The position numbers and the translations under genes are program-made. Source: Arthrobacter ruber (GTDB taxonomy: Bacteria; Actinomycetota; Actinomycetes; Actinomycetales; Micrococcaceae). From it: a DNA stretch of 64,000 nucleotides. Below the pieces are notes generated by a model. The model searched no databases, was not told the DNA's origin, and saw only the letters and a list, made by a program, of their open reading frames with translations. This document shows, in pieces, positions 50,059 through 61,422 of this stretch (within the stretch, counting starts at the first letter, position 1; each line of letters begins with the position of its first letter). Location of the stretch: the NCBI RefSeq assembly GCF_002954225.1, contig NZ_PPTH01000013.1, forward strand, positions 81,385 through 145,384. Reading direction: 5' to 3'.

Positions 50059-52635
50059 GTGCTGCAGCTGGCCCTCGCCCAGGTGCGGGTGCATTCCCGC
50101 CGCTTCATCGCCGTCGGGCTCGCCGTGATGCTCGGCGTCGCCTTCCTCTCCGCGACCCTCATGGTCGGCGCGACCACCAACGCCAGTCTCGGCCGGAGCA
50201 TCGGGGCCACCTACGCCAAGGCCGACCTCGTGGTGACCGGTCAGGACGGCGCGGACATCCCTGCCGACGTCGTCGAGCGGCTCGCAGCCGTCCCTGGTGT
50301 GCACACCGCACACGGTCTCGAGCGGGCGTACGGTCAGCTCGCCACGGGCTCGCAGACCTCCCTCGCCGCCTTCACCACCACCGCTCCGCCGGACCTGGAG
50401 AACGCGGAGGTGACCCGCGGCTCCTACCCGAGCGCCCCCGGTGAGGTGGCGCTCGACGAGAAGTCGGCCGGGCGGCTGGGCATCACACCCGGTGACACCG
50501 TGGCCCTCGGTGACAGGACCGAGGTGACCCCTGCCGCGCTGGGCGGCGCCCTCAAGGTCACCGCGCTCATGGCGCCCAGCGCCGACCCGTCCCTGTCCGG
50601 GGTGGTGCAGGTCCTCGCGTCCCCGTCGGTGGTCCGCGAGCTCTCCGACGGCGGCCCCGCGTTCCGCAACGTCCAGCTGGCCCTGGACCCCGGCACGGAC
50701 ACCGCCGCCCTCGCCGCGGCCGTCGCCGCGGCCCTCGAACCCGCCCGGGAGTCCGGCACCTTCACCGTCCGCACGGCCCCCGAACAGACACTCGCCGACG
50801 TGGCCCAGCTCTCCAACGGCAACGACGCGCTCACGGGGATCCTCCTCGCCTTCGCCGCCGTGGCCGTGCTCGTCGCCGGGCTGGTCATCGCGAACACCTT
50901 CTCGGTCCTCGTGGCGCAGCGGACCCGGGAACTGGCCCTGCTGCGCTGCATCGGGGCCGGACGGCGGCAGATCCGGTCCTCGGTGCTCGTCGAAGCCGCC
51001 CTCGTGGGACTGGTGGCGTCCCTGCTCGGGGTGCTGCTGGCCGTCGGTGTCATGGCTGCACTCGTCGGGCTGGCCCGCGGAACCGGCTTCGGCTCCTTCG
51101 CCGTCCTGGCCGTCCCACCCTCGGCCGTGCTCATCGGTATCGCGGTGGGCGTGCTGATGACACTCCTCGCCGCCCTGGTCCCGGCGCGGGCTGCGACGCG
51201 CGTGGCACCGCTGGCCGCGCTCCGTCCCGCCGAGCCGGTGCTCGCCGGGACCAGGAGCGGGCGGGTCCGGCTCATCGCGGGCCTCGCCGCCCTGCTCGTC
51301 GGCGCCGCGCTGCTGCTCCTCGGCGCCGTCTCCGTCGCGATCGGCCAGGCCGTGGTCGGCGGTGCCATCTCCTTCCTCGGCATCGTGCTCCTCGCACCAC
51401 TCTTCATCCCGGCCTGCGTGGCGGCTGTCGGGCGGATTGCCCGCCCCCTGGGCGTGCCCGGCGCCCTCGCGGCGGTCAACGCCGTCCGGAACCCCGCCCG
51501 CACCACGGCGTCGGCGGCCGCCCTGATGGTCGGCGTGACGCTCGTGACCATGATGATGGTCGGGGCGCAGACCGCCCGGATGTCCTTCGACCGCGAGCTC
51601 GACCAGAACTACGCCGTCGACCTCGAGGTGAGGGTGGCCGGGTCCCTCTCCGCGGCGGCCGGCGAGCAGCCGTCCCGCGTGGATGCCGCCACACTCCTGC
51701 AGGTGGACGGGGTGCAGGCCGCCGTCCAGCTCACCCCGGTGCTGCTGACCAGCGCCGCGGACGGCGCCCGGCTCGTGTACACGGCGGACGCGGACGAGAT
51801 CGCCGGCGTGCTCCGCTCCGACGGGGTGCTGCAGGACGGCATGGTCCTGGCACCCCAGACCTGGGAGCAGGCCGAGGTGACCCTCGACGCCGGCGGCGGC
51901 CCCGCCACCCTGCCCGTCACCGCGACGGACGCGGTGTTCTTCCAGCCCCTCATCACCCGGGCCACTGCGGAGCAGCTCGGCGGCACCCCGCCGGGGGCCC
52001 TCGAGGCCTACCTGGGCGAACCGGCGGACACCGATCCGGCACCCCGGACGGCGGCGGACACTGATGCCTTCACGGCCGCCGTGGGCTCCATGTACTGGCT
52101 CCGCGTCGACGACGGACTGGATGCGGACGGCATCGCCGAGGTGCAGTCGCGGATCGTCGCGGCCACGGGTGTGTCGGAGTACGACGTCACCGGCCCGGCG
52201 ATCGAGCGGCTGGCCTACGACCAGATCATCGACGTCATGCTGCTCATCGTGACCGCCCTGCTCGCCGTCGCCGTGCTCATCGCGCTCATCGGGGTGGCCA
52301 ACACGCTCTCGCTCTCGGTCCTGGAACGACGCCGCGAGAACTCCCTGCTGCGGGCCCTCGGGCTCACCAGGGGGCAGCTGCGCGGGATGCTCGCGGTCGA
52401 GGCCGTGCTCGTCGCCGGGGTCGCGGCCCTGCTGGGAACCGTACTCGGCGTGCTCTACGGATGGCTCGGCGCGCAGTCGGCCCTGGGCGGGTTGACTCCG
52501 GTGATCCTCTCGGTGCCCGTCGGTCAGCTCGGAGCGGTCCTCCTGGTGGCCGTCGCCGCAGGACTCCTGGCCTCCGTGCTCCCGGCCCGGCGGGCGGCCC
52601 GTCTCTCGCCGGTCGCCGGACTCGCCACCGACTGA
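50059..52635 (+). CDS. FtsX-like ABC transporter permease
   Basis: An 858-residue permease. One N-terminal helix (VGLAVMLGVAFLSATLMVG), a ~215-residue external domain with MacB-type fold, three helices (about 265-375), an intermediate helix pair (410-470), a second external domain (~500-705) and the last three helices (about 720-850). Two FtsX domains are therefore fused in one chain, so it can act without a second permease. GTG 50059 follows the ATPase stop closely. Regulated, by location, by the kinase/regulator pair. Confidence 0.92.
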   Translation: MLQLALAQVRVHSRRFIAVGLAVMLGVAFLSATLMVGATTNASLGRSIGATYAKADLVVTGQDGADIPADVVERLAAVPGVHTAHGLERAYGQLATGSQTSLAAFTTTAPPDLENAEVTRGSYPSAPGEVALDEKSAGRLGITPGDTVALGDRTEVTPAALGGALKVTALMAPSADPSLSGVVQVLASPSVVRELSDGGPAFRNVQLALDPGTDTAALAAAVAAALEPARESGTFTVRTAPEQTLADVAQLSNGNDALTGILLAFAAVAVLVAGLVIANTFSVLVAQRTRELALLRCIGAGRRQIRSSVLVEAALVGLVASLLGVLLAVGVMAALVGLARGTGFGSFAVLAVPPSAVLIGIAVGVLMTLLAALVPARAATRVAPLAALRPAEPVLAGTRSGRVRLIAGLAALLVGAALLLLGAVSVAIGQAVVGGAISFLGIVLLAPLFIPACVAAVGRIARPLGVPGALAAVNAVRNPARTTASAAALMVGVTLVTMMMVGAQTARMSFDRELDQNYAVDLEVRVAGSLSAAAGEQPSRVDAATLLQVDGVQAAVQLTPVLLTSAADGARLVYTADADEIAGVLRSDGVLQDGMVLAPQTWEQAEVTLDAGGGPATLPVTATDAVFFQPLITRATAEQLGGTPPGALEAYLGEPADTDPAPRTAADTDAFTAAVGSMYWLRVDDGLDADGIAEVQSRIVAATGVSEYDVTGPAIERLAYDQIIDVMLLIVTALLAVAVLIALIGVANTLSLSVLERRRENSLLRALGLTRGQLRGMLAVEAVLVAGVAALLGTVLGVLYGWLGAQSALGGLTPVILSVPVGQLGAVLLVAVAAGLLASVLPARRAARLSPVAGLATD

Positions 52636-52643
52636 GTCCCGGT

Positions 52644-52682
52644 CCGGCGTCCCTCGGGCCGGCACGCCCGGGCGGACGCCGG
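52644..52682 (+). terminator. Terminator after the ABC permease
   Basis: CCGGCGTCC and GGACGCCGG (9 bp) with a 21-nt GC-rich loop, 9 nt after the stop. Confidence 0.5.
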
Positions 52683-52772
52683 GCACCGGCGCGGCTCTCG
52701 CCGTGCCGCTACCGATGCCGCGCCGCGCTGCCGTAGGGTGATGTGCTGGACAATCCGATGGAAGGACAGCCC

Positions 52773-53312
52773 ATGACGCGCGTCGAGGACGGCATTCCCC
52801 TGCACCAGCTGGACCTGGACACCCTCCTGCCCTACCTGGACCTGCACCTGGTGGGCGCCACGAACGGGGTGCGGCTGTTCAAGGCCGCACGCGTCTCGTG
52901 GGCCGGGACGCCCTACGAGAAGGACTTCGCGCGACTGCGCGAGGAGATCAGCGAGGAACGCGCCTTCCTCGAACGGTTGATCAGATCCCTGGGGCACCGC
53001 CCCGGCGTGGTCAAGATGGCGGCTGCCCGGGCCATGTCACTGGTGGCGGATCTCGACCCGCTCAATCCGCTGCGCCGCAAGGCGACGGCGGGCGCGCAGC
53101 TGGAGCTCGAGGCCCTGCAGTCGCTTCTCCGGGGCAAGGAGTCGCTGTGGTCCACGCTCCTCGCGCTGGTGCCCGAGGCGTCGGCGAGTGCGGGCGATGC
53201 CGTGCTCAACCGGACCGCCCTCGAGCACCTGCTCGATGCGTCCAAGCGCCAGCAGGACACCGTGGCACGCGTCATGACGGAGACCGCCCCCGCACGTTTC
53301 CTGCGGCGCTGA
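52773..53312 (+). CDS. Unidentified helical protein of 179 residues
   Basis: A soluble, nearly all-helical protein I cannot assign. It has alternating charged helices (YEKDFARLREEISEERAFLERLI, RRKATAGAQLELEALQSLL, LEHLLDASKRQQDTVARVM), consistent with a four- or five-helix bundle, but lacks the Glu/His pattern of ferritins. ATG 52773 is preferred because AAGGA lies 6 nt upstream; GTG 52743 and ATG 52758 are weaker alternatives. It is alone between the exporter operon and metG and ends in its own terminator. Codon use matches neighbours, so it is probably native. Confidence 0.7.
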   Translation: MTRVEDGIPLHQLDLDTLLPYLDLHLVGATNGVRLFKAARVSWAGTPYEKDFARLREEISEERAFLERLIRSLGHRPGVVKMAAARAMSLVADLDPLNPLRRKATAGAQLELEALQSLLRGKESLWSTLLALVPEASASAGDAVLNRTALEHLLDASKRQQDTVARVMTETAPARFLRR

Positions 53313-53333
53313 CGGCGGACCCGGCATCTGTCC

Positions 53334-53367
53334 GGCGCCGGGCCTGGTCCCGGAGGGACCCGGCGCC
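53334..53367. terminator. Terminator between the helical-protein gene and metG
   Basis: GGCGCCGGG and CCCGGCGCC (9 bp) with an inner TCCC/GGGA stem. Converging genes end on both sides. Confidence 0.6.
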
Positions 53368-53414
53368 GGGCCGAGGGCGCGCCCCGAGCCGCGACCACGG
53401 CCCGGACGGGCGGC

Positions 53415-54986
53415 TCATGCCCCGGCGGGCTCCTCGTACTTCGGGAACACCGGTGACGGCGCGGGCAGTGCGGTGCCGGGTTCGATGCGCCCGCCCAGTG
53501 CGCTGAACAGGCGCCGCGCGTCGTCGTCCGCCGTCCCCTGGCCGAGGGCGGAGAGGATCCGCCCCGCGCCGTCCGGCATGACGGGCTGGGTGAGGATCGC
53601 CACCACCCGCAGCACCTCCAGCGTCACGTACAGCACGGTGTCCATGCGTCCGGGGTCCGTCTTCCGCAGGACCCACGGCTGCTGGTCCGCGAAGTAGGCG
53701 TTCGTGTCACCGAGCACCGCCCAGACGGCCTCGAGCGCCCGGGAGAACTCCTGCTTCTCGTAGGCGGCGCGGCTGGCCTCGAGCAGGGCGTGCGCCCGGT
53801 CGAGGATCTCCGTGTCGGCCGGGGCGAACTCCCCCGGCTGCGGGACGGCGCCGTCGCAGTTCTTGGCCACCATCGAGAGCGAGCGCTGCGCCAGGTTGCC
53901 GAAGTTGTTCGCGAGGTCGGCGTTCATGCGCCCCACGACGGCCTCGTGGCTGTAGGAGCCGTCCGCACCGAAGGGGACCTCCCGCAGGAGGAAGAAGCGC
54001 ACCTGGTCCAGGCCGTACTGGTCCACCCAGTCGGCCGGCGCGACGGTGTTGCCGAGGGATTTGGACATCTTCACGCCCCTGTTGTGCAGGAACCCGTGGA
54101 TCATGACGCGCCGAGGGACCTCCAGCCCCGCGGACAGGAGGAACGCGGGCCAGTAGATGGCGTGGAAGCGCGAGATGTCCTTGCCGATCACGTGCACGTC
54201 CGCCGGCCAGAACCTGCGGAACCGCTCCGACCCGGTGTCGGGGAAGCCGACGCCGGTGAGGTAGTTGGTCAGCGCGTCCACCCAGACGTACATGACGTGT
54301 CGGGGGTTGCCGGGCACCGGGACGCCCCAGTCGAACGTGGTGCGGCTGATGGAGAGGTCCTCGAGGCCGCGACGCACGAAGGAGATGACCTCGTTGAAGC
54401 GGGGCTGCGGCGCACCGAACTCCGGCTGCGCCTCGTAGAGGTCCAGCAGTTTCTGCTGGTAGGCCGAGAGCCGGAAGAAGTAGCTCTCCTCCTCCGTCCA
54501 GGTGACCTCGGTATCGGTCTCCTTCGCGTACCGCGCGCCGTCCTCGCGGACCTCGGTCTCCTCCTCGGCCCAGAACGCCTCGTCCCGCACCGAGTACCAG
54601 CCGGCGTACTTGTCGAGGTAGATGTCCCCGTTCGCCTCCATGCGCTTCCAGATCTCGGTCGCCGCGGCGTAGTGGTCCTCGTCGGTGGTCCTGATGAAGC
54701 GGTCGTAGGAGGTCCCGACGACGTCGTTCATGTCCTGGAACGCCCGCGCGTTGCGCGTGGCGAGGTCCCGCACCGGGATGCCCTCGCGGTCCGCCGCCTG
54801 CTGCATCTTCAGGCCGTGCTCGTCCGTGCCCGTCAGGTACATGACGTCGAAGCCGTCGAGGCGCTTGAAGCGCGCCATGGCATCGACGGCGATCGTCTCG
54901 TAGGCGTGCCCGATGTGCGGCACGCCGTTCGGGTAGGAGATGGCGGTGGTGATGTAGAACGGGGGCTTCGGGTCTGCGGAGGTCAC
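53415..54986 (-). CDS. metG: Methionyl-tRNA synthetase
   Basis: Charges tRNA-Met. 523 residues. HIGH motif PHIGHAYE (24-29), zinc-free short form with [24 protein letters not shown], the KMSKS signature VKMSKSLGN, and the anticodon-binding alpha bundle in the last 150 residues. No C-terminal tRNA-binding dimer domain, as in mycobacteria. GTG 54986 has TAATTT 6 nt before it, an unusually AT-rich -10 box for this genome, implying a leaderless, strong promoter. Confidence 0.96.
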   Translation of the reverse strand: MTSADPKPPFYITTAISYPNGVPHIGHAYETIAVDAMARFKRLDGFDVMYLTGTDEHGLKMQQAADREGIPVRDLATRNARAFQDMNDVVGTSYDRFIRTTDEDHYAAATEIWKRMEANGDIYLDKYAGWYSVRDEAFWAEEETEVREDGARYAKETDTEVTWTEEESYFFRLSAYQQKLLDLYEAQPEFGAPQPRFNEVISFVRRGLEDLSISRTTFDWGVPVPGNPRHVMYVWVDALTNYLTGVGFPDTGSERFRRFWPADVHVIGKDISRFHAIYWPAFLLSAGLEVPRRVMIHGFLHNRGVKMSKSLGNTVAPADWVDQYGLDQVRFFLLREVPFGADGSYSHEAVVGRMNADLANNFGNLAQRSLSMVAKNCDGAVPQPGEFAPADTEILDRAHALLEASRAAYEKQEFSRALEAVWAVLGDTNAYFADQQPWVLRKTDPGRMDTVLYVTLEVLRVVAILTQPVMPDGAGRILSALGQGTADDDARRLFSALGGRIEPGTALPAPSPVFPKYEEPAGA

Positions 54987-54998
54987 CCTATGAAATTA
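54986..54998 (-). promoter_or_regulatory. Leaderless -10 promoter of metG
   Basis: TAATTT at 54993-54998, then CATAGG, then GTG on the minus strand. Confidence 0.5.
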
Positions 54999-55067
54999 CC
55001 CCGGTGCACACGGATTCGCCCAAGTGCGACGGCGCACCCGAGCCCGGGTACGGGTTCCGGCGTCCGC

Positions 55068-55997
55068 TCAGGCCCGCCCGACGGCGTCGAGTCCCAGCAC
55101 GGCGTGGACGCCCCAGGTCCGGTTCGCGATCTGCGTCACCCGGAGGTCGACGACGGAACTGGCCAGGGCCAGCGCGGCCTTCCGTTCGAGTCCGTACAGC
55201 TGCTGGAGCCACGTGAGCATCGCACCGAGGGCCTCCGCCGTCGCCCGGTTCAGATCCGCGTCGAACCCGAACGTGATGCGCGCGGTCGGCGTCAGCGCGT
55301 GGATGCTCCGCAGCGGCGCGTCCCGGACGACGTCGACGGTGACCGTGGTGGTCATGCCGCACTCGATGGCGGTGCCACCCACCTCGCCGTCGCCCTGCGC
55401 CGCATGGCCGTCGCCGAGGTGCAGCAGCGCGCCGGGCACGGTGACCGGGAGGAACAGGGTGGATCCGGCCGTCAGCTCCCGGCAGTCGATGTTCCCGCCC
55501 CCGGCCGCGCGCGGCGGCGTCGTGGAGTGCTCCCCCGGCTCGGCCGGCGGCAGCCCCACCACGCCGAGGAACGGGGACAGGCGGATGGTGTGCCCGTACT
55601 GGTTCGTGCCCGTCCCTGCCGCCGCGTCGAGGTCCCACAGCAGCCAGGCGGGGTCCGTGCCCTCCAGGCCGAGCGCGCGTGAGAAGTCGTCCTCCCGCCG
55701 GCCGGCCGCCGTCCAGCCCCAGGCGGCGGGCTCGAACGACTCGAACCGGACGGCCAGCACGTCACCCGGCACGGTTCCGGTGACCGCGATCGGACCCGTC
55801 AGGGCATGGCCCCGCCGGTCCGGGAACCGGTACTGCGTTCCCGCCCCGGGCGTGGCCTGGCGTTCGAGGTGTCCCGACGCGTCGAGGGACACGACGACGA
55901 CCCGGTCCCCCGGCTGCACGGTCAGCACGGGTGGGGTGTCCCGCGAGAGGACCTGGGTGGCGGTCGCCTGTTCGGCCGGGAGGTGGTGGGTGGTCAT
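55068..55997 (-). CDS. Acetamidase/formamidase family protein
   Basis: A 309-residue hydrolase. FmdA/AmdA family features: PPVLTVQPGDRVVV, TGPIAVTGTVPGDVL, the active-site loop near RLSPFLGVVGLPP, GGNIDCREL and LHLGDGHAAQGDGEVGG (metal-binding His/Asp). The family cleaves short amides such as formamide to ammonia. ATG 55997 overlaps the serA stop (TGATG), so it is translated with serA. The connection to serine synthesis is not obvious. The long frame beyond is the shadow of serA and ilvC. Confidence 0.9.
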   Translation of the reverse strand: MTTHHLPAEQATATQVLSRDTPPVLTVQPGDRVVVVSLDASGHLERQATPGAGTQYRFPDRRGHALTGPIAVTGTVPGDVLAVRFESFEPAAWGWTAAGRREDDFSRALGLEGTDPAWLLWDLDAAAGTGTNQYGHTIRLSPFLGVVGLPPAEPGEHSTTPPRAAGGGNIDCRELTAGSTLFLPVTVPGALLHLGDGHAAQGDGEVGGTAIECGMTTTVTVDVVRDAPLRSIHALTPTARITFGFDADLNRATAEALGAMLTWLQQLYGLERKAALALASSVVDLRVTQIANRTWGVHAVLGLDAVGRA

Positions 55998-57589
55998 CAG
56001 TCCTGCAGGTCCACTTCCCGGGCCACGGTGGCCCCGATCTCGGCGCGGATGGCGTCGAGGACGTCCTGCGGCACGGAGCTGTCCACGGTGAGCAGGGACA
56101 GCGCCTGGCCGCCCTCCTTGTTCCGCGACACCTGCATGCCGGCGATGTTGATGTCCCGCTCGCCGAGGAGCCGGCCGAGGGCACCGATCACGCCGGGGCG
56201 GTCGGTGTAGAGCAGCACCAGGAGGTGGTCGCTGATGGGGATCTCCAGCTCGTAGCCGTTCACGCCCACGAGCTTCTCCACCTGCTTCGGACCGGTGAGT
56301 GTCCCGGCGACGGAGATCTGCGTGCCGTCGGAGAGCGCCCCGCGGAGGCGGAGCACGTTGCGGTACTCCTCGGACTCGGACGTGGTGATCAGTCGGGAGG
56401 TGACGCCGCGCTGCTCCGCGAGGATCGGCGCGTTCACGTAGGAGACCTGCTCGGAGACGACGTCGGTGAAGACGCCCTTCAGGGCCGCCAGCTCGAGGGC
56501 CTTGACGTCGAGGGCCGCGATCTCGCCGGCCACCTCGATGTCGATCTGCGTGAGCGAGGCGTGGGTCAGGGCCGTGAAGATACGGCCGAGCTTCTCCATG
56601 AGCGGGATGCCGGGGCGGACGGCCGGGTCGATCACGCCGCCGGCCACGTTCACGGCGTCGGGCACGAGTTCGCCGGCCAGTGCCAGCCGCACGGACTTCG
56701 CCACCGAGATCCCGGCCTTCTCCTGGGCCTCGGCCGTGGACGCCCCGAGGTGCGGGGTCACCACCACGCCGTCGTGGGCGAAGAACGGGAGGTCGGTGCT
56801 CGGCTCCGTCACGAAGACGTCCACGCCGGCTCCGGCGATCCGCCCCTCCGCGAGTGCCGCGTGCAGGGCCTCCTCGTCCACGAGGCCGCCGCGGGCCACG
56901 TTGACCACGTACGCGGTGTCCTTCATGAGCGCGAAGGCCTCGGCGCCGAGCATCCCGACGGTCTCCGGCGTCTTCGGCATGTGGATCGTCACGAAGTCCG
57001 ACTCCCGCAGCAGCTCCTCGAGGGGGACGAGCCGGACGTTCAGCTGCGCCGCGCGCGCGGAGGTGACGTAGGGGTCGTAGGCGAGGATCTGCGTGCCGAA
57101 CCCCTGCAGCCGCGCCGCGACGAGGGCACCGATCCGCCCGATTCCGATGATGCCGATGGTCTTCTCGTACAGCTCCGTGCCCGAGTACTTCGAGCGCTTC
57201 CACTCCCCCGCCTTCAGGGCGGCGCTGGCCTGCGGGATGTTCCGCGCCAGGCTCAGGATGTGACCCACCGTGAGTTCGGCGGCGGAGATGACGTTTGACG
57301 TCGGGGCGTTCACCACCATGACGCCCGCCCGGGTGGCGGCCTTGATGTCCACGTTGTCCAGGCCCACGCCGGCACGCGCGATCACCTTCAGCCGCGGGGC
57401 CGCCTGGATGGCCTCCGCGTCCATGTGGGTCGCGGAGCGCACCAGGACGGCGTCGACGTCGGCGAGTGCAGCGAGGAGCTGGGCGCGGTCGGCGCCGTCG
57501 GTGCTGCGGATCTCGAAATCGGGTCCGAGGGCCTCGACGGTGGCGGGTGAGAGTTCTTCGGCGAGGAGGACGACGGGCTTGGGGGTCAC
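55997..57589 (-). CDS. serA: D-3-phosphoglycerate dehydrogenase
   Basis: First step of serine synthesis. 530 residues, the long mycobacterial-type SerA. The catalytic part has [34 protein letters not shown] (NAD), [13 protein letters not shown] and THLGAST-like [11 protein letters not shown]. It is followed by the allosteric ASB domain and a C-terminal ACT domain ([22 protein letters not shown]) that binds serine for feedback. GTG 57589 has AAGGAA 7 nt upstream; the longer frame is upstream noise. It ends in a one-base overlap with the acetamidase-family gene. Confidence 0.96.
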   Translation of the reverse strand: MTPKPVVLLAEELSPATVEALGPDFEIRSTDGADRAQLLAALADVDAVLVRSATHMDAEAIQAAPRLKVIARAGVGLDNVDIKAATRAGVMVVNAPTSNVISAAELTVGHILSLARNIPQASAALKAGEWKRSKYSGTELYEKTIGIIGIGRIGALVAARLQGFGTQILAYDPYVTSARAAQLNVRLVPLEELLRESDFVTIHMPKTPETVGMLGAEAFALMKDTAYVVNVARGGLVDEEALHAALAEGRIAGAGVDVFVTEPSTDLPFFAHDGVVVTPHLGASTAEAQEKAGISVAKSVRLALAGELVPDAVNVAGGVIDPAVRPGIPLMEKLGRIFTALTHASLTQIDIEVAGEIAALDVKALELAALKGVFTDVVSEQVSYVNAPILAEQRGVTSRLITTSESEEYRNVLRLRGALSDGTQISVAGTLTGPKQVEKLVGVNGYELEIPISDHLLVLLYTDRPGVIGALGRLLGERDINIAGMQVSRNKEGGQALSLLTVDSSVPQDVLDAIRAEIGATVAREVDLQD

Positions 57590-57669
57590 GGGAATTCCTT
57601 CGGGGCTGGGGAGGCGGATCAGGGGCGGCGCGCGGGGCCGGGCAGGACCGGAGGCGGCCGGACACACGT

Positions 57670-57718
57670 CCGGCAGGGCACCCGCTCGTCGTCGAGCGCC
57701 AGGCGGGTGCCCTGCCGG
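57670..57718 (-). terminator. Terminator of the ilvBNC operon
   Basis: Perfect 16-bp stem CCGGCAGGGCACCCGC, 17-nt loop, 12 nt after the ilvC stop. Separates ilvBNC from serA. Confidence 0.8.
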
Positions 57719-57730
57719 GAGGAGACGGCG

Positions 57731-58813
<1,083 letters not shown>

Positions 58814-59332
58814 TCAGGCGCTGCGCAGGGCCTGGCTCGAGCCGCTCATCGACTTCGCGCCGCGCCCGATCGCGAGCGTGCCGGACTGCACGATCTCGCG
58901 GATCCCGAACGGCTCGAGGACGGACAGGAGCGCCGAGAGCTTCTCGGGTGTGCCCGTCGCCTCGATGATGAGCGAGTCGATCGCGACGTCGACCACCGAC
59001 GCACGGAACAGGTCCGCGGCCTGGGTGACCTGCAGCCTCGTGGCGGCGTCGGCCCGGACCTTGATCAGGACGTGGTCGCGCTGCACCGACTGCTCGGTGG
59101 TCAGTTCGACGATCTTCAGCACGTTGATGAGCTTGTTGAGCTGCTTGGTGACCTGCTCGAGCAGGTCACCCTCGGCCTCGACCACCACGGTGATGCGGGA
59201 CATGCCGACGATCTCGGTGGGGCCGACGGCGAGGGAGTTGATGTTGAAGGCGCGGCGGGCGAAGAGGCTGGCCACCCGGGTCAGGACGCCGGGTACGTCC
59301 TCGACGAGTACGGAGAGTGTGTGGCGTGCCAT
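58814..59332 (-). CDS. ilvN: Acetolactate synthase regulatory subunit
   Basis: Small subunit that activates IlvB and confers valine feedback. 172 residues. Starts MARHTLSVLVEDVPGVLTRVASLFARRAFNI, an ACT domain with the valine-binding sequence, then NSLAVGPTEIVGMSRIT and the second ACT-like part. ATG 59332 lies 2 nt after the ilvB stop and has AGGAGGA ahead. Confidence 0.96.
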   Translation of the reverse strand: MARHTLSVLVEDVPGVLTRVASLFARRAFNINSLAVGPTEIVGMSRITVVVEAEGDLLEQVTKQLNKLINVLKIVELTTEQSVQRDHVLIKVRADAATRLQVTQAADLFRASVVDVAIDSLIIEATGTPEKLSALLSVLEPFGIREIVQSGTLAIGRGAKSMSGSSQALRSA

Positions 59333-59334
59333 GG

Positions 59335-61215
59335 TCAGTCCTCCTGCTCCCAGGTCGGGGTCATGTTCCGGGCGATCTGGATGAGGTCGTTGCTGACACC
59401 GGAGGGCACCATCGGCCACACCATCGAGTCCCGGCTCACGACGAAGTCGATCACCACGGGGCGGTCGTTGATGGCCAGCGCCTGCTCGATGGTCGCGTCG
59501 ATGTCCTCGTCCCGCTCGCAGCGCAGGCCCACGCAGCCGTACGCGTCGGCGAGCTTCACGAAGTCCGGCACGCGGACGGTGTCGTGGCCGGTGTTGAGAT
59601 CGGTGTTCGAGTAGCGGCCCTCGTAGAACAGGGTCTGCCACTGCCGCACCATGCCGAGCGAGGAGTTGTTGATCACCGCGACCTTGATGGGGATGTTGTT
59701 GATGACGCAGGTCGCGAGCTCCTGGTTGGTCATCTGGAAGCAGCCGTCACCGTCGATGGCCCACACCACGCGGTCCGGGTTGCCCACCTTGGCGCCCATC
59801 GCGGCGGGGACGGAATAGCCCATGGTCCCGAGGCCGCCGGAGTTCAGCCAGGCGTGCGGGCGCTCGTACCGGATGAACTGCGCGGCCCACATCTGGTGCT
59901 GCCCCACGCCGGAGACGAAGACGCCCTCGGGGCCGGTGAGCTCGCCGATGCGCTTGATGACCTGCTGCGGTGCCGACAGGCCGTCGTCGGGCTGCGTGAA
60001 GCCCACCGGGTAGGTCTCGCGGAGGTGGTCGATGGTCCTCCACCAGGTCGAGATGTCGGGGCGGTCCTGCGCGGAGAAGGCGTCGGTGACCGCCGCGGTC
60101 AGCTCCGGGATGATCTCCTTCACCGATCCGACGATCGGCACGTCCGCGGCGCGGTTCTTCGAGATCTCCGCGGGGTCGATGTCCGCGTGGATGACCTTCG
60201 CGTTCGGCGCGAAGCTGGACAGCACGCCCGTGACGCGGTCGTCGAACCGCGCGCCGAGGGTGATGAGGAGGTCCGCCTGCTGCAGTGCGGTCACGGCGGA
60301 GACGGAGCCGTGCATACCGGGCATGCCCACGTGCTGCCGGTGCGAGTCGGGGAAGACACCGCGGGCCATGAGGGTGGTCACCACCGGCGCGCCGACGAGC
60401 TCCGCGAGCTCCTTCAGCTCCGCCGAGGCGTGTCCCTTCACGACGCCGCCGCCCACGTAGAAGACGGGGCGCTGCGAGGCGCCGATGAGGCGTGCGGCCT
60501 CGCGGACCTGCTTCGCGTGGCCGCGCACCACGGGCCGGTAGCCGGGGATGTCGACCTTCGGCGGCCAGGAGAACGTCATGGTGGACTGCTGCGCGTCCTT
60601 GGCGACGTCCACGAGCACGGGGCCCGGGCGTCCCGTGGTGGCGATGTGGAACGCCTCGGCGAGGACGCGCGGGATGTCCTGCGCATCGGTGACGAGGTAG
60701 GAGTGCTTGGTGATCGGCATCGTGATACCCACGATGTCAGCCTCCTGGAAGGCGTCCGAGCCGATGAACGCGCTGGAGACCTGGCCCGTGATGGCGACCA
60801 TGGGCACCGAGTCCATGTGCGCGTCCGCGATGGCGGTCACCAGGTTGGTGGCCCCTGGTCCCGAGGTCGCGATGCAGACACCGGGCCGGCCGGTCACCAT
60901 CGCGTAGCCCTGGGCGGCATGGCCGGCGCCCTGCTCGTGCCGCACGAGGATGTGCCGGAGACGCGAGGACGCCATGAGGGGGTCGTAGGTGGGGAGGATG
61001 GCTCCGCCGGGCAGTCCGAAGACGTCGTCGACGCCGAGTTCCTCGAGCGACCTGACGATCGCCGCGGATCCGAGCATCGGGGTGGGCGCGACCACGTTGT
61101 TGGGGCCCCGGACGGGGCTCGCCGGAGCCGCGGGTGCGGTCTCCCGAGCGGGTGCTGCGGGCGGTGCCGGCCTTGCTGCCAGCAGCGCCGGGCTGATGGG
61201 CGATCCCTTGGACAT
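59335..61215 (-). CDS. ilvB: Acetolactate synthase large subunit
   Basis: TPP- and FAD-dependent first common step of branched-chain synthesis. 626 residues with a ~50-residue Ala/Pro-rich start. Motifs: [31 protein letters not shown] (catalytic Glu), [20 protein letters not shown], and the TPP motif [14 protein letters not shown]...INN. ATG 61215 has GAAGGAAGT 6-7 nt upstream; the longer frame to 61305 runs into the attenuator and is not expected to be translated. Expression is controlled by a leader peptide and terminator. Confidence 0.96.
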   Translation of the reverse strand: MSKGSPISPALLAARPAPPAAPARETAPAAPASPVRGPNNVVAPTPMLGSAAIVRSLEELGVDDVFGLPGGAILPTYDPLMASSRLRHILVRHEQGAGHAAQGYAMVTGRPGVCIATSGPGATNLVTAIADAHMDSVPMVAITGQVSSAFIGSDAFQEADIVGITMPITKHSYLVTDAQDIPRVLAEAFHIATTGRPGPVLVDVAKDAQQSTMTFSWPPKVDIPGYRPVVRGHAKQVREAARLIGASQRPVFYVGGGVVKGHASAELKELAELVGAPVVTTLMARGVFPDSHRQHVGMPGMHGSVSAVTALQQADLLITLGARFDDRVTGVLSSFAPNAKVIHADIDPAEISKNRAADVPIVGSVKEIIPELTAAVTDAFSAQDRPDISTWWRTIDHLRETYPVGFTQPDDGLSAPQQVIKRIGELTGPEGVFVSGVGQHQMWAAQFIRYERPHAWLNSGGLGTMGYSVPAAMGAKVGNPDRVVWAIDGDGCFQMTNQELATCVINNIPIKVAVINNSSLGMVRQWQTLFYEGRYSNTDLNTGHDTVRVPDFVKLADAYGCVGLRCERDEDIDATIEQALAINDRPVVIDFVVSRDSMVWPMVPSGVSNDLIQIARNMTPTWEQED

Positions 61216-61303
61216 CGATGACTTCCTTCGGAGCATTCGCTGCACTGCTGCAGGCTGAACTGCGGATTTCCTGCGCTTCTTCGCTGCCGGTGGGTGGTCC
61301 GAC

Positions 61304-61342
61304 AAAAAAACCCCTCGGCCTTGTCGGGCTCTGCGAGGGGTT
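61304..61342 (-). terminator. Attenuator terminator of ilvBNC
   Basis: AACCCCTCG and CGAGGGGTT (9 bp) with a 16-nt loop, followed by TTTTT on the minus strand. It is the only U-rich terminator in the window, sited between leader peptide and ilvB. Confidence 0.85.
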
Positions 61343-61374
61343 GCGCGTGACTGCAGTCGTCTACCGGACGGGCT

Positions 61375-61422
61375 TCAGGCCACGCGCTGTATAAGAATGA
61401 CGACTACGGGTTCGGGCTGCAT
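61375..61422 (-). CDS. ilvB leader peptide
   Basis: A 15-codon ORF, MQPEPVVVILIQRVA, ending at TGA 61375-61377. It carries V,V,V,I,L,I in a row, the classical sensing codons of a branched-chain attenuator. A -35 TTGACA and -10 GAGACT put the first transcribed base on its ATG, so it is probably read from a leaderless transcript. Ribosome stalling here under Val/Ile/Leu shortage would prevent the downstream terminator and let ilvBNC be transcribed, as known for Corynebacterium ilvBNC. Confidence 0.85.
   Translation of the reverse strand: MQPEPVVVILIQRVA

Noticed and set aside
49972..52686. 904-residue frame antisense to the ABC permease.
   Set aside because: Very His/Gly/Arg-rich shadow frame; the permease on the plus strand has proper helices.
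59317..61221. 634-residue frame antisense to ilvB.
   Set aside because: Shadow; ilvB has all family motifs.
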